Positions 10,731-21,339 of a stretch of DNA of 64,000 nt are shown here, in pieces. The notes below the pieces were generated by a model. That model saw only the letters and a program-made list of their open reading frames with translations, had not been told where the DNA came from and did no database searches. Position 1 is the first letter of the stretch; each line of letters starts with the position of its first letter. Source of the DNA: Artocarpus heterophyllus (taxonomy: Eukaryota > Streptophyta > Magnoliopsida > Rosales > Moraceae); assembly GCA_025403435.1 (NCBI GenBank), contig CM046341.1:17503319-17567318 (forward strand), written 5' to 3'. Both the position numbers and the translations under genes were made by a program.

Positions 10731-11276
10731 ATGGGTGTTCATAAATTGGATTTCGTGGATTTAAGGTTAATTCGAAATTCAATTCAAAACTTTTGGAATG
10801 AGAAAATCCTAATCTGCAATCCCATCCAAAACCTTCTGATTGAATTCATAGATTCACGAATTAAACTGACATTTTAAAAATAAAAATATTGAAAACCAAT
10901 TTTTTCAACATTAAAAATTAAAATAAACAATCTATAATATAAAATAGCTTACTAAAGATAAATTTATTACAATCAATTACTAAGACAAACTAGTTTCAAG
11001 AAACCTTAAAATAAAGTTTTTTTAAAAAAAAAACTCAAAATAAAGTATTGTTTATTCGTGAACAGTATTGAGAACTTCAAATCAATTCAAAATTATAAGA
11101 CATATAAATATATATATATATATATATATATGTGGTTTTAAATTGATGGATTAAGAATTTTTTGATGTGTAATCTAATCTAAAACTTCCAAATTGGAATT
11201 TTTTTCAATTCGTTACTAATACAAAACTCTTCACAATAGTATATATTACGGATTGATAGATTTTATGAACACCCCT
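10731..11276. mobile_element. Non-autonomous inverted-repeat element, hAT-like
   Basis: The ends are inverted copies of about 14 bp: GGGTGTTCATAAA at 10733 and TTTATGAACACCCC at 11261. The inner 100 bp on each side also look partly inverted (AATTCAATTCAAAA against CAAATCAATTCAAAA). The terminal sequence TAGGGGTGTTCA resembles plant hAT-type MITE ends. Possible 8-bp flanks CTCTCCAT and CTATCTTT match at only 5 of 8 bases, so a target duplication is not convincing. It contains a (TA)n tract at 11108-11131. Confidence 0.5.
11108..11131. repeat. (TA)n microsatellite
   Basis: Uninterrupted TA dinucleotides inside the inverted-repeat element. Confidence 0.9.
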
Positions 11277-12430
11277 ACTATCTTTCTCACATGAAACCCA
11301 CGCAAAATAAATAAATAAATAAATAAATAAAAACATAAAAATAAAAATAAAAACAGTGAAAACCAAATAGTACTAAAAACTGAAATAAAAGGCTAGCAAC
11401 CTCCATAACTCGTCTAATGTACTAAATCATTCAACAAGAAGGGAACAAGAAAGTCATTTGAGTAGAGAAAACGATTCACAAAATGCTCATCGACTATTAT
11501 TTTGCACCAACAAAATATTCATAGACAAATTGGAAGATAAACTGAAAATGCCTAGGCAAAATAGCATAAGCGTTGAGCAAGAATATAAAATTCACTAAAA
11601 TAAGAAAATCAATGTATACGAGTTTAAAGGTATATATATACCAGAAAGTGCTAGACCAAGAGGCACTGAGTGAGAGAGTCATGCGTCGAGCAAGAAGAGG
11701 CGGTGGGCCGAGTAAGGGAACTGGGATGGGAAACCTCAAGCGGTGGCTAGTGCAAAGTGGAAAGTAAAATTTGAAACCAAAAGAAGAGATGAATGGAGAG
11801 ATAATTCAAATGAAAACCCAACAGCTATATATGGCTATTTAGTCTATGGGGTATATGGGCTCAGTTTATGGAATATTGAGTTAGAGCGTGAGAATCACAA
11901 TCTAAATTGGTTAACAATTAATCCTTGTAACATCCGTAAATTTCAAGGCATTATCGTTTTACTAAGAGACACCGTTTTTATTAATTACCGCGTTTCTATC
12001 AAAAGTCATCGTTTTCTAAGCCACTATCATTTAAAAGATAATTCAATATTCTGATCGCTGTCCTTTTTTTAAGGGAGTGTCGTTTTCTTTTGTTACTACT
12101 AATAATGAAAAATCATAAATAATTCTCTATTTTTGGGTGTGTGGTAGTGTTTTCAATTGTTTTTGAAAATGTTGATGCACTCTTTAGAGGTATGATGAAA
12201 ACCAAAACGTTTTCTAAATGGCATTTCTTTAACAAATATTTTGAAAACAAAAAAAAATAGTGAGAATGATTTTTTTTAAGGAAATAGAAAATTGTAAAAA
12301 GTTAGATTTTGCAAGCTTCATTTAATGTTCCTTGATGATGTAATCTTATCTTATAACATGAGGTAAGGCTGATAATTTGTCTTAATGGGTCGTGTTTATG
12401 TCAATTCATTTATTAATTATGTCAGAAAAC
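11277..12430. other. AT-rich intergenic region left of the tandem array
   Basis: It holds an (AAAT)n-like tract at 11305-11355 and little else that is clear. On the minus strand, 11640-11739 could be a short exon (MRFPIPVPLLGPPPLLARRM onward) because it is GC-rich against its surroundings and ends at a GTATAT donor-like site, but there is no recognised domain or partner exon. The last 60 bases (from about 12370) have TAATGGGTCGTGTTTATG, a word typical of degenerate plant repeats that continues into unit 1 of the array. Confidence 0.3.
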
Positions 12431-13108
12431 ATCAACCCAACCATGCCCCATATATCAAACGTGTCAAAAGATATCAATCCAAACACGACTCATTTAATAA
12501 TCGTGTTAATCGTATCAACCCGTTAAACCTGTTTAAATTTGTATATTGAATTAATAATTGAAATAACTATGACTTATTTAACATAATTAAGACATATATA
12601 ATAGATTTATTGACCACTTTATCAATTGTTTTTAGATTACCTATAGATTTAAAAATTCATAATATTCATATTTAATAAAAGTAAGTAGCGTTTTTTTGTG
12701 CATCATACAAATATTCTATTATATCATATATAATAGTTTCAAATTATATATGTAGTTAATTATATTATTTTTTGCCAATCGGATTAAGATAGTCAACTTT
12801 AACTCAATACATTTAATAATCGTATTAATCGTGTCAACTTGTTATTGACTTGAACCATTTATAGTTAATCTACACCCTTTTAACTTCTGGCAGATTTCGT
12901 TTACACAGGCCCAAATCAATGCAACTAATTGTAAAATAAAAATATCACAAACATATAAATGGGATAAGTATTATTGTGGTTTATAATCATTATGTTATGA
13001 AATCATTGCATAACCGAAAATACACAAACTTTCGATGATTATTAGGTATAAAGTTTGATATGTTATCAAGCATTGATCCCATGACTGGGTGAATCAATAT
13101 GTGGACAT
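12431..13108. other. AT-rich part of the tandem unit, 3' of the peptide gene
   Basis: The equivalent stretches in the other units are 15405-16081, 18378-19055 and 21340-22017. They contain repeated words of the type TTTAATAATCGTGTTAATCG and ATCAACCCGTTAAACC, possibly from an old degenerate transposon, and no open frame with a domain. The 3' UTR and polyadenylation region of IDL-A must lie here. No further signal can be defended. Confidence 0.5.
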
Positions 13109-13429
13109 TCAAACCATCAAGTGGGGTGGATCCGGAGGCGATCTATGGCTGGGCCCAGATGGAGGAACAGGAGGTCCCTTGGGCTTCATGCTAAACCAAA
13201 TTTGTTTGCCGTCGAAGAGGGGTGGATGGTCAGGAGTTGTTCCTCGGTTGGGCCTAGATGGAGGAATCGGGATTCCTTTGGGCCTTATGGTGAACCTTAT
13301 TCTGTTGTCGTTTACTGAGATTACTCTTCCGTCGGTGGAATAGGAGGAGGAGCCTAGAATTACAAGTATCATTAGCACAAATGCCATCCAAAATGATAGA
13401 GACTTTTTAGAATTATTTGCCATCCCCAT
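13109..13429 (-). CDS. IDA/PIP-like secreted peptide precursor, IDL-A unit 1
   Basis: An intact 106-residue protein. Residues 1-33 form a signal peptide with the hydrophobic core FWMAFVLMILVILG. A variable linker follows, then two copies of a proline-rich motif: PKGIPIPPSRPN (50-61) and PKGPPVPPSGPS (83-94). The motif closely matches the conserved C-terminal motif of IDA/IDL precursors (core PIPPSAPSK in Arabidopsis IDA) and the SGPS core of PIP/PIPL peptides. Those peptides are cut out in the apoplast and activate LRR receptor kinases in abscission, root emergence or immunity. Known IDA proteins have one motif at the very C-terminus; here there are two and a further 12-residue tail. In this unit the first SGPS core is changed to SRPN. 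A 284-bp MITE lies just upstream of the start. Member of a four-copy array; receptor and expression are unknown. Confidence 0.8.
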   Translation of the reverse strand: MGMANNSKKSLSFWMAFVLMILVILGSSSYSTDGRVISVNDNRIRFTIRPKGIPIPPSRPNRGTTPDHPPLFDGKQIWFSMKPKGPPVPPSGPSHRSPPDPPHLMV

Positions 13430-13457
13430 TTTTTGTTTCTTTTTCTATGGCCTTGGA

Positions 13458-13741
13458 GGAAGATTTTGATGAAAGGGACAAAAAAAATTTTCAATTGGGT
13501 AAGAGGCCACTTTTTTTTGGAACAAAAAAAACACGCTTTTTTTTGCGGGTAAACTGTCCCAGTTTTATCAACAAAACAAGAAAAATGACTGTAGCAAAAT
13601 AAGGAACCTCAACATGATGAAAAAAAAACTGGAACCGTTTTGATATCCAAAAAGCCTTTTTTTGTGCCAAAAACTGTCCAAAAAAAAGTGGCCTGCTTAC
13701 CAAAAAAATTTTTGGCCAGAGGCCATTTCTCAAAATGCCCC
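13458..13741. mobile_element. MITE, unit 1, in the IDL-A 5' region
   Basis: Long imperfect terminal inverted repeats: GGAAGATTTTGATGAAA at the left and the inverse of GGGGCATTTTGAGAAA at the right. The similarity continues inward to CAGGCCACTTTTTTTTGGA. It is flanked by the 9-bp target duplication GGCCTTGGA (13449-13457 and 13742-13750), which suits a Mutator-like MITE. The frames across it (13491-13803) are by-products. It sits 28 bp upstream of the IDL-A start. Confidence 0.85.
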
Positions 13742-13805
13742 GGCCTTGGAGAATGAGGATTTCTGGGCTCTCTAGCTCTTAAAATAACAGTTTCCACGTC
13801 CATTA

Positions 13806-13897
13806 TTAGGAATGTAAATCTTTAATTAGGAAATAAATATTGGCCATTCAATTAGGAATGTAAATCTTTAATTAGGAAATAAATATTGGCCATTCAA
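13806..13897. repeat. 46-bp minisatellite, 2 copies, unit 1
   Basis: Two tandem copies of a 46-bp unit starting TTAGGAATGTAAATCTTTAA, in the IDL-A promoter. A TATA-like ATTATAAATG follows at its right. Confidence 0.9.
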
Positions 13898-13970
13898 TAT
13901 TATAAATGGATCAGATTTGTTACTTCATTTAGTTATCTTAGTGATGTTTAAATCACAAAAAATTAATTAA

Positions 13971-14040
13971 GAGCATATTGCTAGCATAAAGGTCATCCAA
14001 AACCGCATTGACTTCTTACCATATAATTTTCCATAACCAT
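13971..14040 (-). pseudogene. IDL-B remnant (start of a second peptide gene), unit 1
   Basis: On the minus strand it starts ATGGTTATGGAAAATTATAT and aligns base by base to the first 20 codons of IDL-A, including the FWM(A/T)F signal-peptide core. A one-base shift breaks the frame and nothing after the signal peptide is recognisable. It abuts the Gypsy-1 LTR fragment at the start codon. Confidence 0.7.
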
Positions 14041-14043
14041 TTT

Positions 14044-14520
14044 TGTTGATGCTTACCAGAGTTCAGCGGCGGATCAACACCACATGCTGCAACACATGGT
14101 GGTCAGCGTTTTCCCTGCTCATCTCTGCCTGATCGGATGGACCTGCTACAAGAGGAAGGATGCTTTGCGAGCAAGAAAAAGATAGGACAATCAATAGACA
14201 AGGGCTCTCCGATGCTCGAGGCAGGGGTTACTCGGCAGATAACGGGAACTTGTTAGTTTGGAAAAAGCATGCATGTTGGATGCAACAAATGCACCCTGTT
14301 TATAGGTTGCCACTTGGACCGGGTGTTAGGTGGGTTTTGCCCACGACCCGAGTGTCACATCAAGGACTATTAGGTGGTAGAGGACAAGTGTCGTGCTCTC
14401 TGTCGGTGGATTGTTTTCCATCCGATGGCAAGTTGTCCGCCATCTGTTGGCCATGATGGTAGTAGCAGTCCATTTACAAGTGAAAAGAATTTGACCCGAG
14501 TTGCTGCTTGACCAGAGGAG
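14044..14520 (-). mobile_element. Gypsy-1 LTR fragment carried in unit 1
   Basis: It matches 22705-23181 and the first 475 bases of the complete LTR at 50238-50876. It starts TGTTGATGCTTACC after the target bases ATTTT and ends at GCGAC, where the Copia-1 LTR was inserted. It includes the LTR TATA box (CTATTTATAG on the plus strand near 14300, mutated in this unit). Confidence 0.9.
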
Positions 14521-14525
14521 GCGAC

Positions 14526-14936
14526 TGTTCGGTTTTGTTGGATTGTGTGATTCAAAAAAGTAACAAAAAATTAAAATTAATTCCCAAAAAAGGCTCGCAA
14601 GATTCATGCAATTCGATTAGATTGATAGGAAAGTCATAGAATCTTACGAGGATAACAAAAAGGGGGATCATTTTTGGAAGGAAGAGAGCGGGTTTACTTC
14701 GGTGACACCCTAACTTAGGCTTTTCGTATTCGGGATCGGATTAAGACGTTGTTACTTAGAGCAACGCCTTCTGCAAGTATCCACATGAACAGACTCTCTC
14801 AAAAACGAATTGGTGTGCTAGCACTCTCTCCTTTGCATTAAATGACTCTTTCTAATTTTTAGGGTTTTTAATTTTCTCGCCTTTTAGAATAATAAAACGC
14901 CTTCTTTCTGCTTAATTTAGCTAGAAACCCTGAAAT

Positions 14937-14972
<36 letters not shown>

Positions 14973-15404
14973 ATTGACTTCGAGAAAGAGTCAGATTTTA
15001 ACTAAGGTAAACTATAATTTGAATATGATTCAGAGAATCTAGATAATGTCTGTAATTCGATTATGATTCAGTGAATCTAGATAATATCTATAATTCGAAT
15101 ATGATTCAGAGAATTTGGATAATGTCAGATTCAATGAACCTAGACTTATCTAGTACATTAAATCTGGACATTATCAGGTTTATTGAACCTAGACACAATA
15201 AACCCAAAATTCATTTTTTATCTGTTTTTAGTGTGCGACCCTGTAGGTTTACATTACATTTGTAGTGGGCATGAAATTCCGTTTCTAGCCCACAAATCAT
15301 AAGTGGCCTCTAGCAAGACATTATGATTACCCAAGTTATGTGAATGTCAATAATCCGACATAACCTAATCTACAATAAGTATTAAAGTCCTTTTGTCACT
15401 TCAT
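14526..15404 (-). mobile_element. Copia-1 LTR fragment carried in unit 1
   Basis: It matches 23187-24048 of the Copia-1 LTR and stops at the duplication breakpoint. It starts TGTTCGGTTTTGTTGG. A long (TA)n run lies at 14937-14971, and three tandem copies of a 38-bp repeat (TAATTCGAATATGATTCAGA onward) lie at about 15015-15124. Confidence 0.9.
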
Positions 15405-16081
15405 ATCAACCCAAACATGACCCATAAATCAAACGTGTCAAAAGATATCAATCCAAACACAACTCATTTAATAATCGTGTTAATCGTATCAACCCGTTAA
15501 ACCTGTTTAAATTTGTATATTGAATTAATAATTGAAATAACTATGACTTATTTAACATGATAAGACATATATAATAGATTTATTGACCACTTTATCAATT
15601 GTTTTTAGATTACCTATAGATTTAAAAATTCATAATATTCATATTTAATAAAAGTAAGTAGTGTTTTTTTGTGCATCATACAAATATTCTATTATATCAT
15701 ATATAATAGTTTCAAATTATATATGTAGTTAATTATATTATTTTTTGCCAATCGTATTAAGATAGTCAACTTTAACTCAATACATTTAATAATCGTATTA
15801 ATTGTGTCAACTTGTTATTGACTTGAACCATTTATAGTTCATCCGCACCCTTTTAACTTCCGGCAGATTTCGTTTACACAAGCCCAAATCAATGCATCTA
15901 ATTGTAAAATAAAAATATCACAAACATATAAATGGGATAAGTATTATTGTGGTTTATAATCATTATGTTATGAAATCATTGCATAACCGAAAATACACAA
16001 ACTTTCGATGATTATTAGGTATAAAATTTGATATGTTATCAAGCACTGATCCCATGACTGGGTGAATCAATATGTGGACAT

Positions 16082-16402
16082 TCAAACCATCAAGTGGGGT
16101 GGATCCGGAGGTGATCTATGGCTGGACCCAGATGGAGGAACAAGAGGTCCCTTGGGCTTCATGCTAAACCAAATTTGGTTGCCGTCGAAGAGGGGTGGAT
16201 GGCTAGGAGTTGTTCCTCGGCTGGACCCAGATGGAGGAATCGGGATTCCTTTAGGCCTTATGGTGAACCTTATTCTGTTGTCGTTTACTGAGATTACTCT
16301 TCCGTCGGTGGAATAGGAGGAGGAGCCTAGAGTTACAAGTATCATCAGCACAAATGCCATCCAAAACGACAGAGACTTTTTAGAATTATTTGCCATCCCC
16401 AT
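16082..16402 (-). CDS. IDA/PIP-like secreted peptide precursor, IDL-A unit 2
   Basis: Intact, 106 residues, with the same start, signal peptide and two-motif layout as unit 1. Motif 1 is PKGIPIPPSGSS and motif 2 PKGPLVPPSGSS, so both SGPS cores have become SGSS by single C-to-T changes. The linker has DHPP changed to SHPP and DGKQ to DGNQ. If the proline in the core matters for receptor binding, as in IDA/PIP peptides, this copy may give weaker or different ligands; that is inference. A MITE lies 28 bp upstream. Confidence 0.8.
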   Translation of the reverse strand: MGMANNSKKSLSFWMAFVLMILVTLGSSSYSTDGRVISVNDNRIRFTIRPKGIPIPPSGSSRGTTPSHPPLFDGNQIWFSMKPKGPLVPPSGSSHRSPPDPPHLMV

Positions 16403-16430
16403 TTTTTGTTTCTTTTTCTATGGCCTTGGA

Positions 16431-16717
16431 GGAAGATTTTGATGAAAGGGACAAAAAAAATTTTGAATTGGGTAAAAGGCCTCTTTTTTTTTGAAACAAA
16501 AAAAACACGCTTTTTTGTGCAGGGAAACTGTCCCAGTTTTTTTCAACAAAACAAGGAAAATGACTGTAGCAGAATAAGGAACCTCAACATGATGAAAAAA
16601 AAAACTGGAACCGTTTTGATGTCCAAAAAGCCTTTTTTTTGTGCCAAAAACTGTCCAAAAAAAAGTGGCCAATTTACCAAAAAAATTTTGGCCAGAGGCC
16701 ATTTCTCAAAATGCCCT
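16431..16717. mobile_element. MITE, unit 2
   Basis: Same element and position as in unit 1, with the 9-bp duplication GGCCTTGGA at 16422-16430 and 16718-16726. Confidence 0.85.
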
Positions 16718-16781
16718 GGCCTTGGAGAATGAGGATTTCTAGGCTCTCTAGCTCTTAAAATAACAGTTTCCACGTCCATTA

Positions 16782-16873
16782 TTAGGAATGTAAATCTTTA
16801 ATTAGGAAATAAATATTGGCCATTCAATTAGGAATGTAAATCTTTAATTAGGAAATAAATATTGGCCATTCAA
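16782..16873. repeat. 46-bp minisatellite, 2 copies, unit 2
   Basis: Two copies of the same 46-bp unit as in unit 1, in the IDL-A promoter. Confidence 0.9.
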
Positions 16874-16946
16874 TATTATAAATGAATCAGATTTGTTACT
16901 TCATTTAGTTATCTTAGTGATGTTTAAATCACAAAAAATTAATTAA

Positions 16947-17016
16947 GAGCATATTGTTAGCATAAATGTCATCCAAAACCACATTGACTTCTTACCATAT
17001 AATTTTCCATAACCAT
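16947..17016 (-). pseudogene. IDL-B remnant, unit 2
   Basis: Same start-codon and signal-peptide remnant as in unit 1, with minor changes, again directly followed by the Gypsy-1 LTR fragment. Confidence 0.7.
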
Positions 17017-17019
17017 TTT

Positions 17020-17495
17020 TGTTGATGCTTACCGGAGTTCAGCGGCAGATCAACACCACATGTGACTACACACGGTGGTCAGCGTTTTCCCTGCTCGTCT
17101 ATGCCTGATCGGATGGACCTGCTACAAGAGGAGGGATGCTTTACGAGCAAGAAAAAGACAGGACAATCAATAGACAAGGGCTCTCTGATGCTCGAGGCAG
17201 GGGTTACTTGGCAGATAACGGGAACTTGTCAGTTTGGAAAAAGCATGCATGTTGGATGCAACAATGCACCCTTTTTATAAGTTGCCACTTGGACTGGGTG
17301 ATAGGTGGGTTTTGCCCACGACCCGAGTGTCACATCAAGGCCTATCAGGTGGTAGAGGACAAGTGTCGTGCTCTTTGTCGGTGGATTGTTTTCCATCCGA
17401 TGGCAAGTTATCCGCCATCTATTGGCCATGATGGTAGTAGCAGTCCATTTACAAGTGAAAAGAATTTGACCCAAGTTGGTGCTTGACCTGAGGAG
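17020..17495 (-). mobile_element. Gypsy-1 LTR fragment, unit 2
   Basis: Equivalent of 22705-23181. It ends at the target duplication GCGAC (17496-17500) of Copia-1. The frames on both strands across it are LTR by-products. Confidence 0.9.
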
Positions 17496-17500
17496 GCGAC

Positions 17501-18377
17501 TGTTCGGTTTTGTTGGATTTTGTGATTAAAAAAAGTAACAAAAAATTAAAATTAATTCCCACAAAATGCTTGCAAGATTCATGCAATTCGATTAGATTGA
17601 TAGGAAAGTCATAGAATCTTACTAGGATAACAAAAAGGGGGATCATTTTGGAAGGAAGAGAGTGGGTTTACTCCGGTGACACCCAAACTCAAGCTTTTCG
17701 TATTCGGGATCGGATTCTGACGTTGTTACTTAGATCAATGCCTTCTGCAGGTATCCACCCGAACAGACTCTCTCAAAAACGAATTGGTGTGCTAGCACTC
17801 TCTCCTTTGCATTAATTGACTCTTTCTAATTTTTAGGGTTTTTAATTTTCTCGCCTTTTAGAATAATAGAACGCCTTTTTTCTTCTTAATTTAGCTAGAA
17901 ACCCTGAAATAGATATATTTATATATATCTATTGACTTCGAGAAAGAGTCAGATTTTAACTAAGGTAAACTATAATTCGAATATGATTCAGAGAATCTAG
18001 ATAATGCCTGTAATTCGAATATGATTCAGAGAATCTAGATAATATCTATAATTCGAATATGATTCAATGAATTTGGATAATGTCAGATTCAATGCACCTA
18101 GACTTATCTAGTACATTGAATCTAGGTGCATTGAATCTGGACATTATCATGTTTATTGAACCTAGACACAGTAAACCCAAAATTTATTTTCTATCTGTTT
18201 TAAGTGTGCGACCTTGTAGGTTTACATTACATTAGTGGTGTGCATGAAATTCCATTTCTAGCCCACAAATCATAAGTGGCCTCTAGCACGACATTATGAT
18301 TACCCAAGTTATGTGAATGTCAATAATCCGACATAACCTAATCCACAATAAGTATTAAAGTCCTTTTGTCACTAGAT
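17501..18377 (-). mobile_element. Copia-1 LTR fragment, unit 2
   Basis: Equivalent of 23187-24048. The (TA)n tract is short and interrupted here, and a small extra duplication (TGCACCTAGA / AGGTGCATTGAATC) is seen near 18090-18135. Confidence 0.9.
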
Positions 18378-19055
18378 ATCAACCCAAACATGAAACATAT
18401 ATCAAACGTGTCAAAAGATATCAATCTAGACACGACTCATTTAATAATCGTGTTAATCGTATCAACACATTAAACCAGTTTAAATTTGTATATTGAATTA
18501 ATAATTGAAATAACTATGACTTATTTAACATGATTAAAACATATATAATAGATTTATTGACCACTTTATCAATTGTTTTTAGATTACCTATAGATTTAAA
18601 AATTCATAATATTCATATTTAATAAAAGTAAGTAGCATTTTTTTGTGCATCATACAAATACTCTATTATATCATATATAATAGTTTCAAATTATATATGT
18701 AGTTAATTATATTATTTTTTGCCAATCGTATTAAGATAGTCAACTTTAACTCAATACATTTAATAATCGTATTAATTGTGTCAACTTGTGATTGACTTGA
18801 ACCATTTATAGTGAATCCGCACCCTTTTAACTTCCGACAGATTTCGTTTACACAGTCCCAAATCAATGCAACTAATTGTAAAATAAAAATATCACAAACA
18901 TATAAATGGGATAAGTATTATTGTGGTTTATAATCATTATGTTATGAAATCATTGCATAACTGAAAATACACAAACTTTTGATGATTATTAGGGATAAAG
19001 TTTGATATGTTATCAAGCACTGATCCCATGACTGGGTGAATCAATATGTGGACAT

Positions 19056-19376
19056 TCAAACCATCAAGTGGGGTGGATCCGGAGGCGATCTATGGCTGGG
19101 CCCAGATGGAGGAACAGGAGGTCCCTTGGGCTTCAAGCTAAACCAAATTTGTTTGCCGTCAAAGAGGGGTGGATGGTCAGGAGTTGTTCCTCGGCTGGAC
19201 CCAGATGGAGGAATCAGGATTCCTTTGGGCCTTATGGTGAACCTTATTCTGTTGTCGTTTACTAAGATTACTCTTCCGTCGGTGGAATAGGAGGAGGAGC
19301 CTAGAATTACAAGTATCATCAGCACAAATGCCATCCAAAACGACAGAGACTTTTTAGAATTATTTGCCATCCCCAT
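19056..19376 (-). CDS. IDA/PIP-like secreted peptide precursor, IDL-A unit 3
   Basis: Intact, 106 residues, same layout. Motif 1 is PKGILIPPSGSS, with the conserved I-P-I-P changed to I-L-I-P and the core SGPS to SGSS. Motif 2 is PKGPPVPPSGPS and keeps the full core. Other changes are VISV to VILV and FSM to FSL. The second motif is therefore the better candidate ligand from this copy. A MITE lies upstream, as in units 1 and 2. Confidence 0.8.
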   Translation of the reverse strand: MGMANNSKKSLSFWMAFVLMILVILGSSSYSTDGRVILVNDNRIRFTIRPKGILIPPSGSSRGTTPDHPPLFDGKQIWFSLKPKGPPVPPSGPSHRSPPDPPHLMV

Positions 19377-19404
19377 TTTTTGTTTCTTTTTCTATGGCCT
19401 TGGA

Positions 19405-19693
19405 GGAAGATTTTGGTGAAAGGGACAAAAAAAATTTTGAATTGGGTAAAAGGCCTCATTTTTTTTAAACAAAAAAAAACACGCTTTTTTGTGCAGGTAA
19501 GCTGTCCTAGTTTTTTTTAACAAAACAAGAAAAATGACTGTAGCAGAATAAGGAACCTCAGCATGATTAAAAAAAAAATGGAACCGTTTTGATGTCCAAA
19601 AAGCCTTTTTTTTTTGTGCCAAAAACTGCCCAAAAAAAAGTGGCCTATTTACCAAAAAAAATTTTGGCTGGAGGCCATTTCTCAAAATGCCCC
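19405..19693. mobile_element. MITE, unit 3
   Basis: Same element and position as in unit 1, with the 9-bp duplication GGCCTTGGA at 19396-19404 and 19694-19702. Confidence 0.85.
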
Positions 19694-19757
19694 GGCCTTG
19701 GAGAATGAGGATTTCTGGGCTCTCTAGCTCTTAAAATAACAGTTTCCACATCCATTA

Positions 19758-19849
19758 TTAGGAATGTAAATCTTTAATTAGGAAATAAATATTGGCCATT
19801 CAATTAGGAGTGTAAATCTCTAATTAGGAAATAAATATTGGCCATTCAA
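19758..19849. repeat. 46-bp minisatellite, 2 copies, unit 3
   Basis: Two copies of the promoter minisatellite, the second with two point changes. Confidence 0.9.
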
Positions 19850-19924
19850 TATTATAAATGGATAAGATTTGTTACTTCATTTAGTTATCTTAGTGATGTT
19901 TAAATCACAAAAAAAATTAATTAA

Positions 19925-19994
19925 GAGCATATTGTTAGCATAAAGGTCATCCAAAACCGCATTGACTTCTTACCATATAATTTTCCATAACCAT
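19925..19994 (-). pseudogene. IDL-B remnant, unit 3
   Basis: Same remnant of the second peptide gene, abutting the Gypsy-1 LTR fragment. Confidence 0.7.
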
Positions 19995-19997
19995 TTT

Positions 19998-20474
19998 TGT
20001 TGATGCTTACCGGAGTTCAGCGGCGGATCAACAACACATGCGGCTACACACGGTGGTCAGTGTTTTCCCTGCTCGTCTCTGCCTGATCGGATGGACCTGC
20101 TACAAGAGGAGGGACGCTTTGCGAGCAAGAAAAAGATAGGACAATCAATAGACAAGGGCTCTTCGATGCTCAAGGCAGGAGTTACTCGGCAGATAACGGG
20201 AACTTGTTAGTTTGGAAAAAGCATGCATGCTGGATGCAACAAATGCACCCTATTTATAGGTTGCCACTTGGACCGGGTGTTAGGTGGGTTTTGCCCACGA
20301 CCCGAGTGTCACATCAAGGCCTATCAGGTGGTAGAGGACAAGTGTCGTGCTCTCTGTCGGTGGATTGTTTTCCATCCGATGGCAAGTTATCTGCCATCTG
20401 TTGGCCATGATGGTAGCAGCAGTCCTTTTACAAGTGAAAAGAATTTGACCCGAGTTGGTGCTTGACCTGAGGAG
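19998..20474 (-). mobile_element. Gypsy-1 LTR fragment, unit 3
   Basis: Equivalent of 22705-23181, ending at GCGAC (20475-20479). Confidence 0.9.
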
Positions 20475-20479
20475 GCGAC

Positions 20480-21339
20480 TGTTCGATTTTGTTGGATTGT
20501 GTGATTCAAAAAAGTAACAAAAAATTAAAATTAATTCCCAAAAAAGGCTCGCAAGATTCATGCAATTCGATTAGATTGATAGGAAAGTCATAGAATCTTA
20601 CTAGGATAACAAAAAGGGGGATCATTTTTGGAAGGAAGAGAGCGGGTTTACTCCGGTGACACCCTAACTCAGGCTTTTCGTATTCGAGATCGGATTAAGA
20701 CGTTGTTACTTAGAGCAACGCCTTCTGCAAGTATCCACATGAACAGACTCTCTCAAAAATGAATTGGTGTGCTAGCACTCTCTCCTTTGCATTAAATGAC
20801 TCTTTCTAATTTTTAGGGTTTTTAATTTTCTCACCTTTTAGAATAATAGAACGCCTTCTTTCTTCTTAATTTAGCTAGAAACCCTGAAATAGATATATAT
20901 ATATATCTATTGACTTCGAGAAAGAGTCAGATTTTAACTAAGGTAAACTATAATTCGAATATGATTCAGAGAATCTAGATAATGTCTGAATTCGAATATG
21001 ATTCAGAGAATCTAGATAATATCTATAATTCAAATATGATTCAGAGAATTTGGATAATGTTAGATTCAATGAACCTAGACTTATCTAGTACATTGAATCT
21101 GGACATTATCAGGTTTATTGAACCTAGACACAGTAAACCCAAAATTCATTTTTTATCTGTTTTAAGTGTGCGACCCTATAGGTTTACATTACATTAGTAG
21201 TGGGCATGAAATTCCGTTTCTAGCCCACAAATCATAAGTGGCCTCTAGCAAGACATTATGATTACCCAAGTTATGTGAATGTCAATAATCTGACATAACC
21301 TAATCCACAGTAAGTATTAAAGTCCCTTTGTCACTAGAT
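20480..21339 (-). mobile_element. Copia-1 LTR fragment, unit 3
   Basis: Equivalent of 23187-24048, ending at the unit junction CACTAGAT/ATTAACCC. Confidence 0.9.

Noticed and set aside
13089..13343. Plus-strand frames overlapping the peptide genes (also 16062, 19036, 21998)
   Set aside because: They are the reverse side of IDL-A and have no signal peptide or domain. The minus-strand frame has the expected precursor layout.
13491..13803. Frames conserved upstream of IDL-A in units 1-3 (also near 16418-16779 and 19392-19685)
   Set aside because: They lie across the MITE and its poly-A/T tracts, shift frame between units and are absent from unit 4. Their similarity comes from the recent duplication.
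14160..14607. Open frames on both strands in the middle of each unit
   Set aside because: The segment is part of the Gypsy-1 LTR, as shown by its match to 50238-50876.
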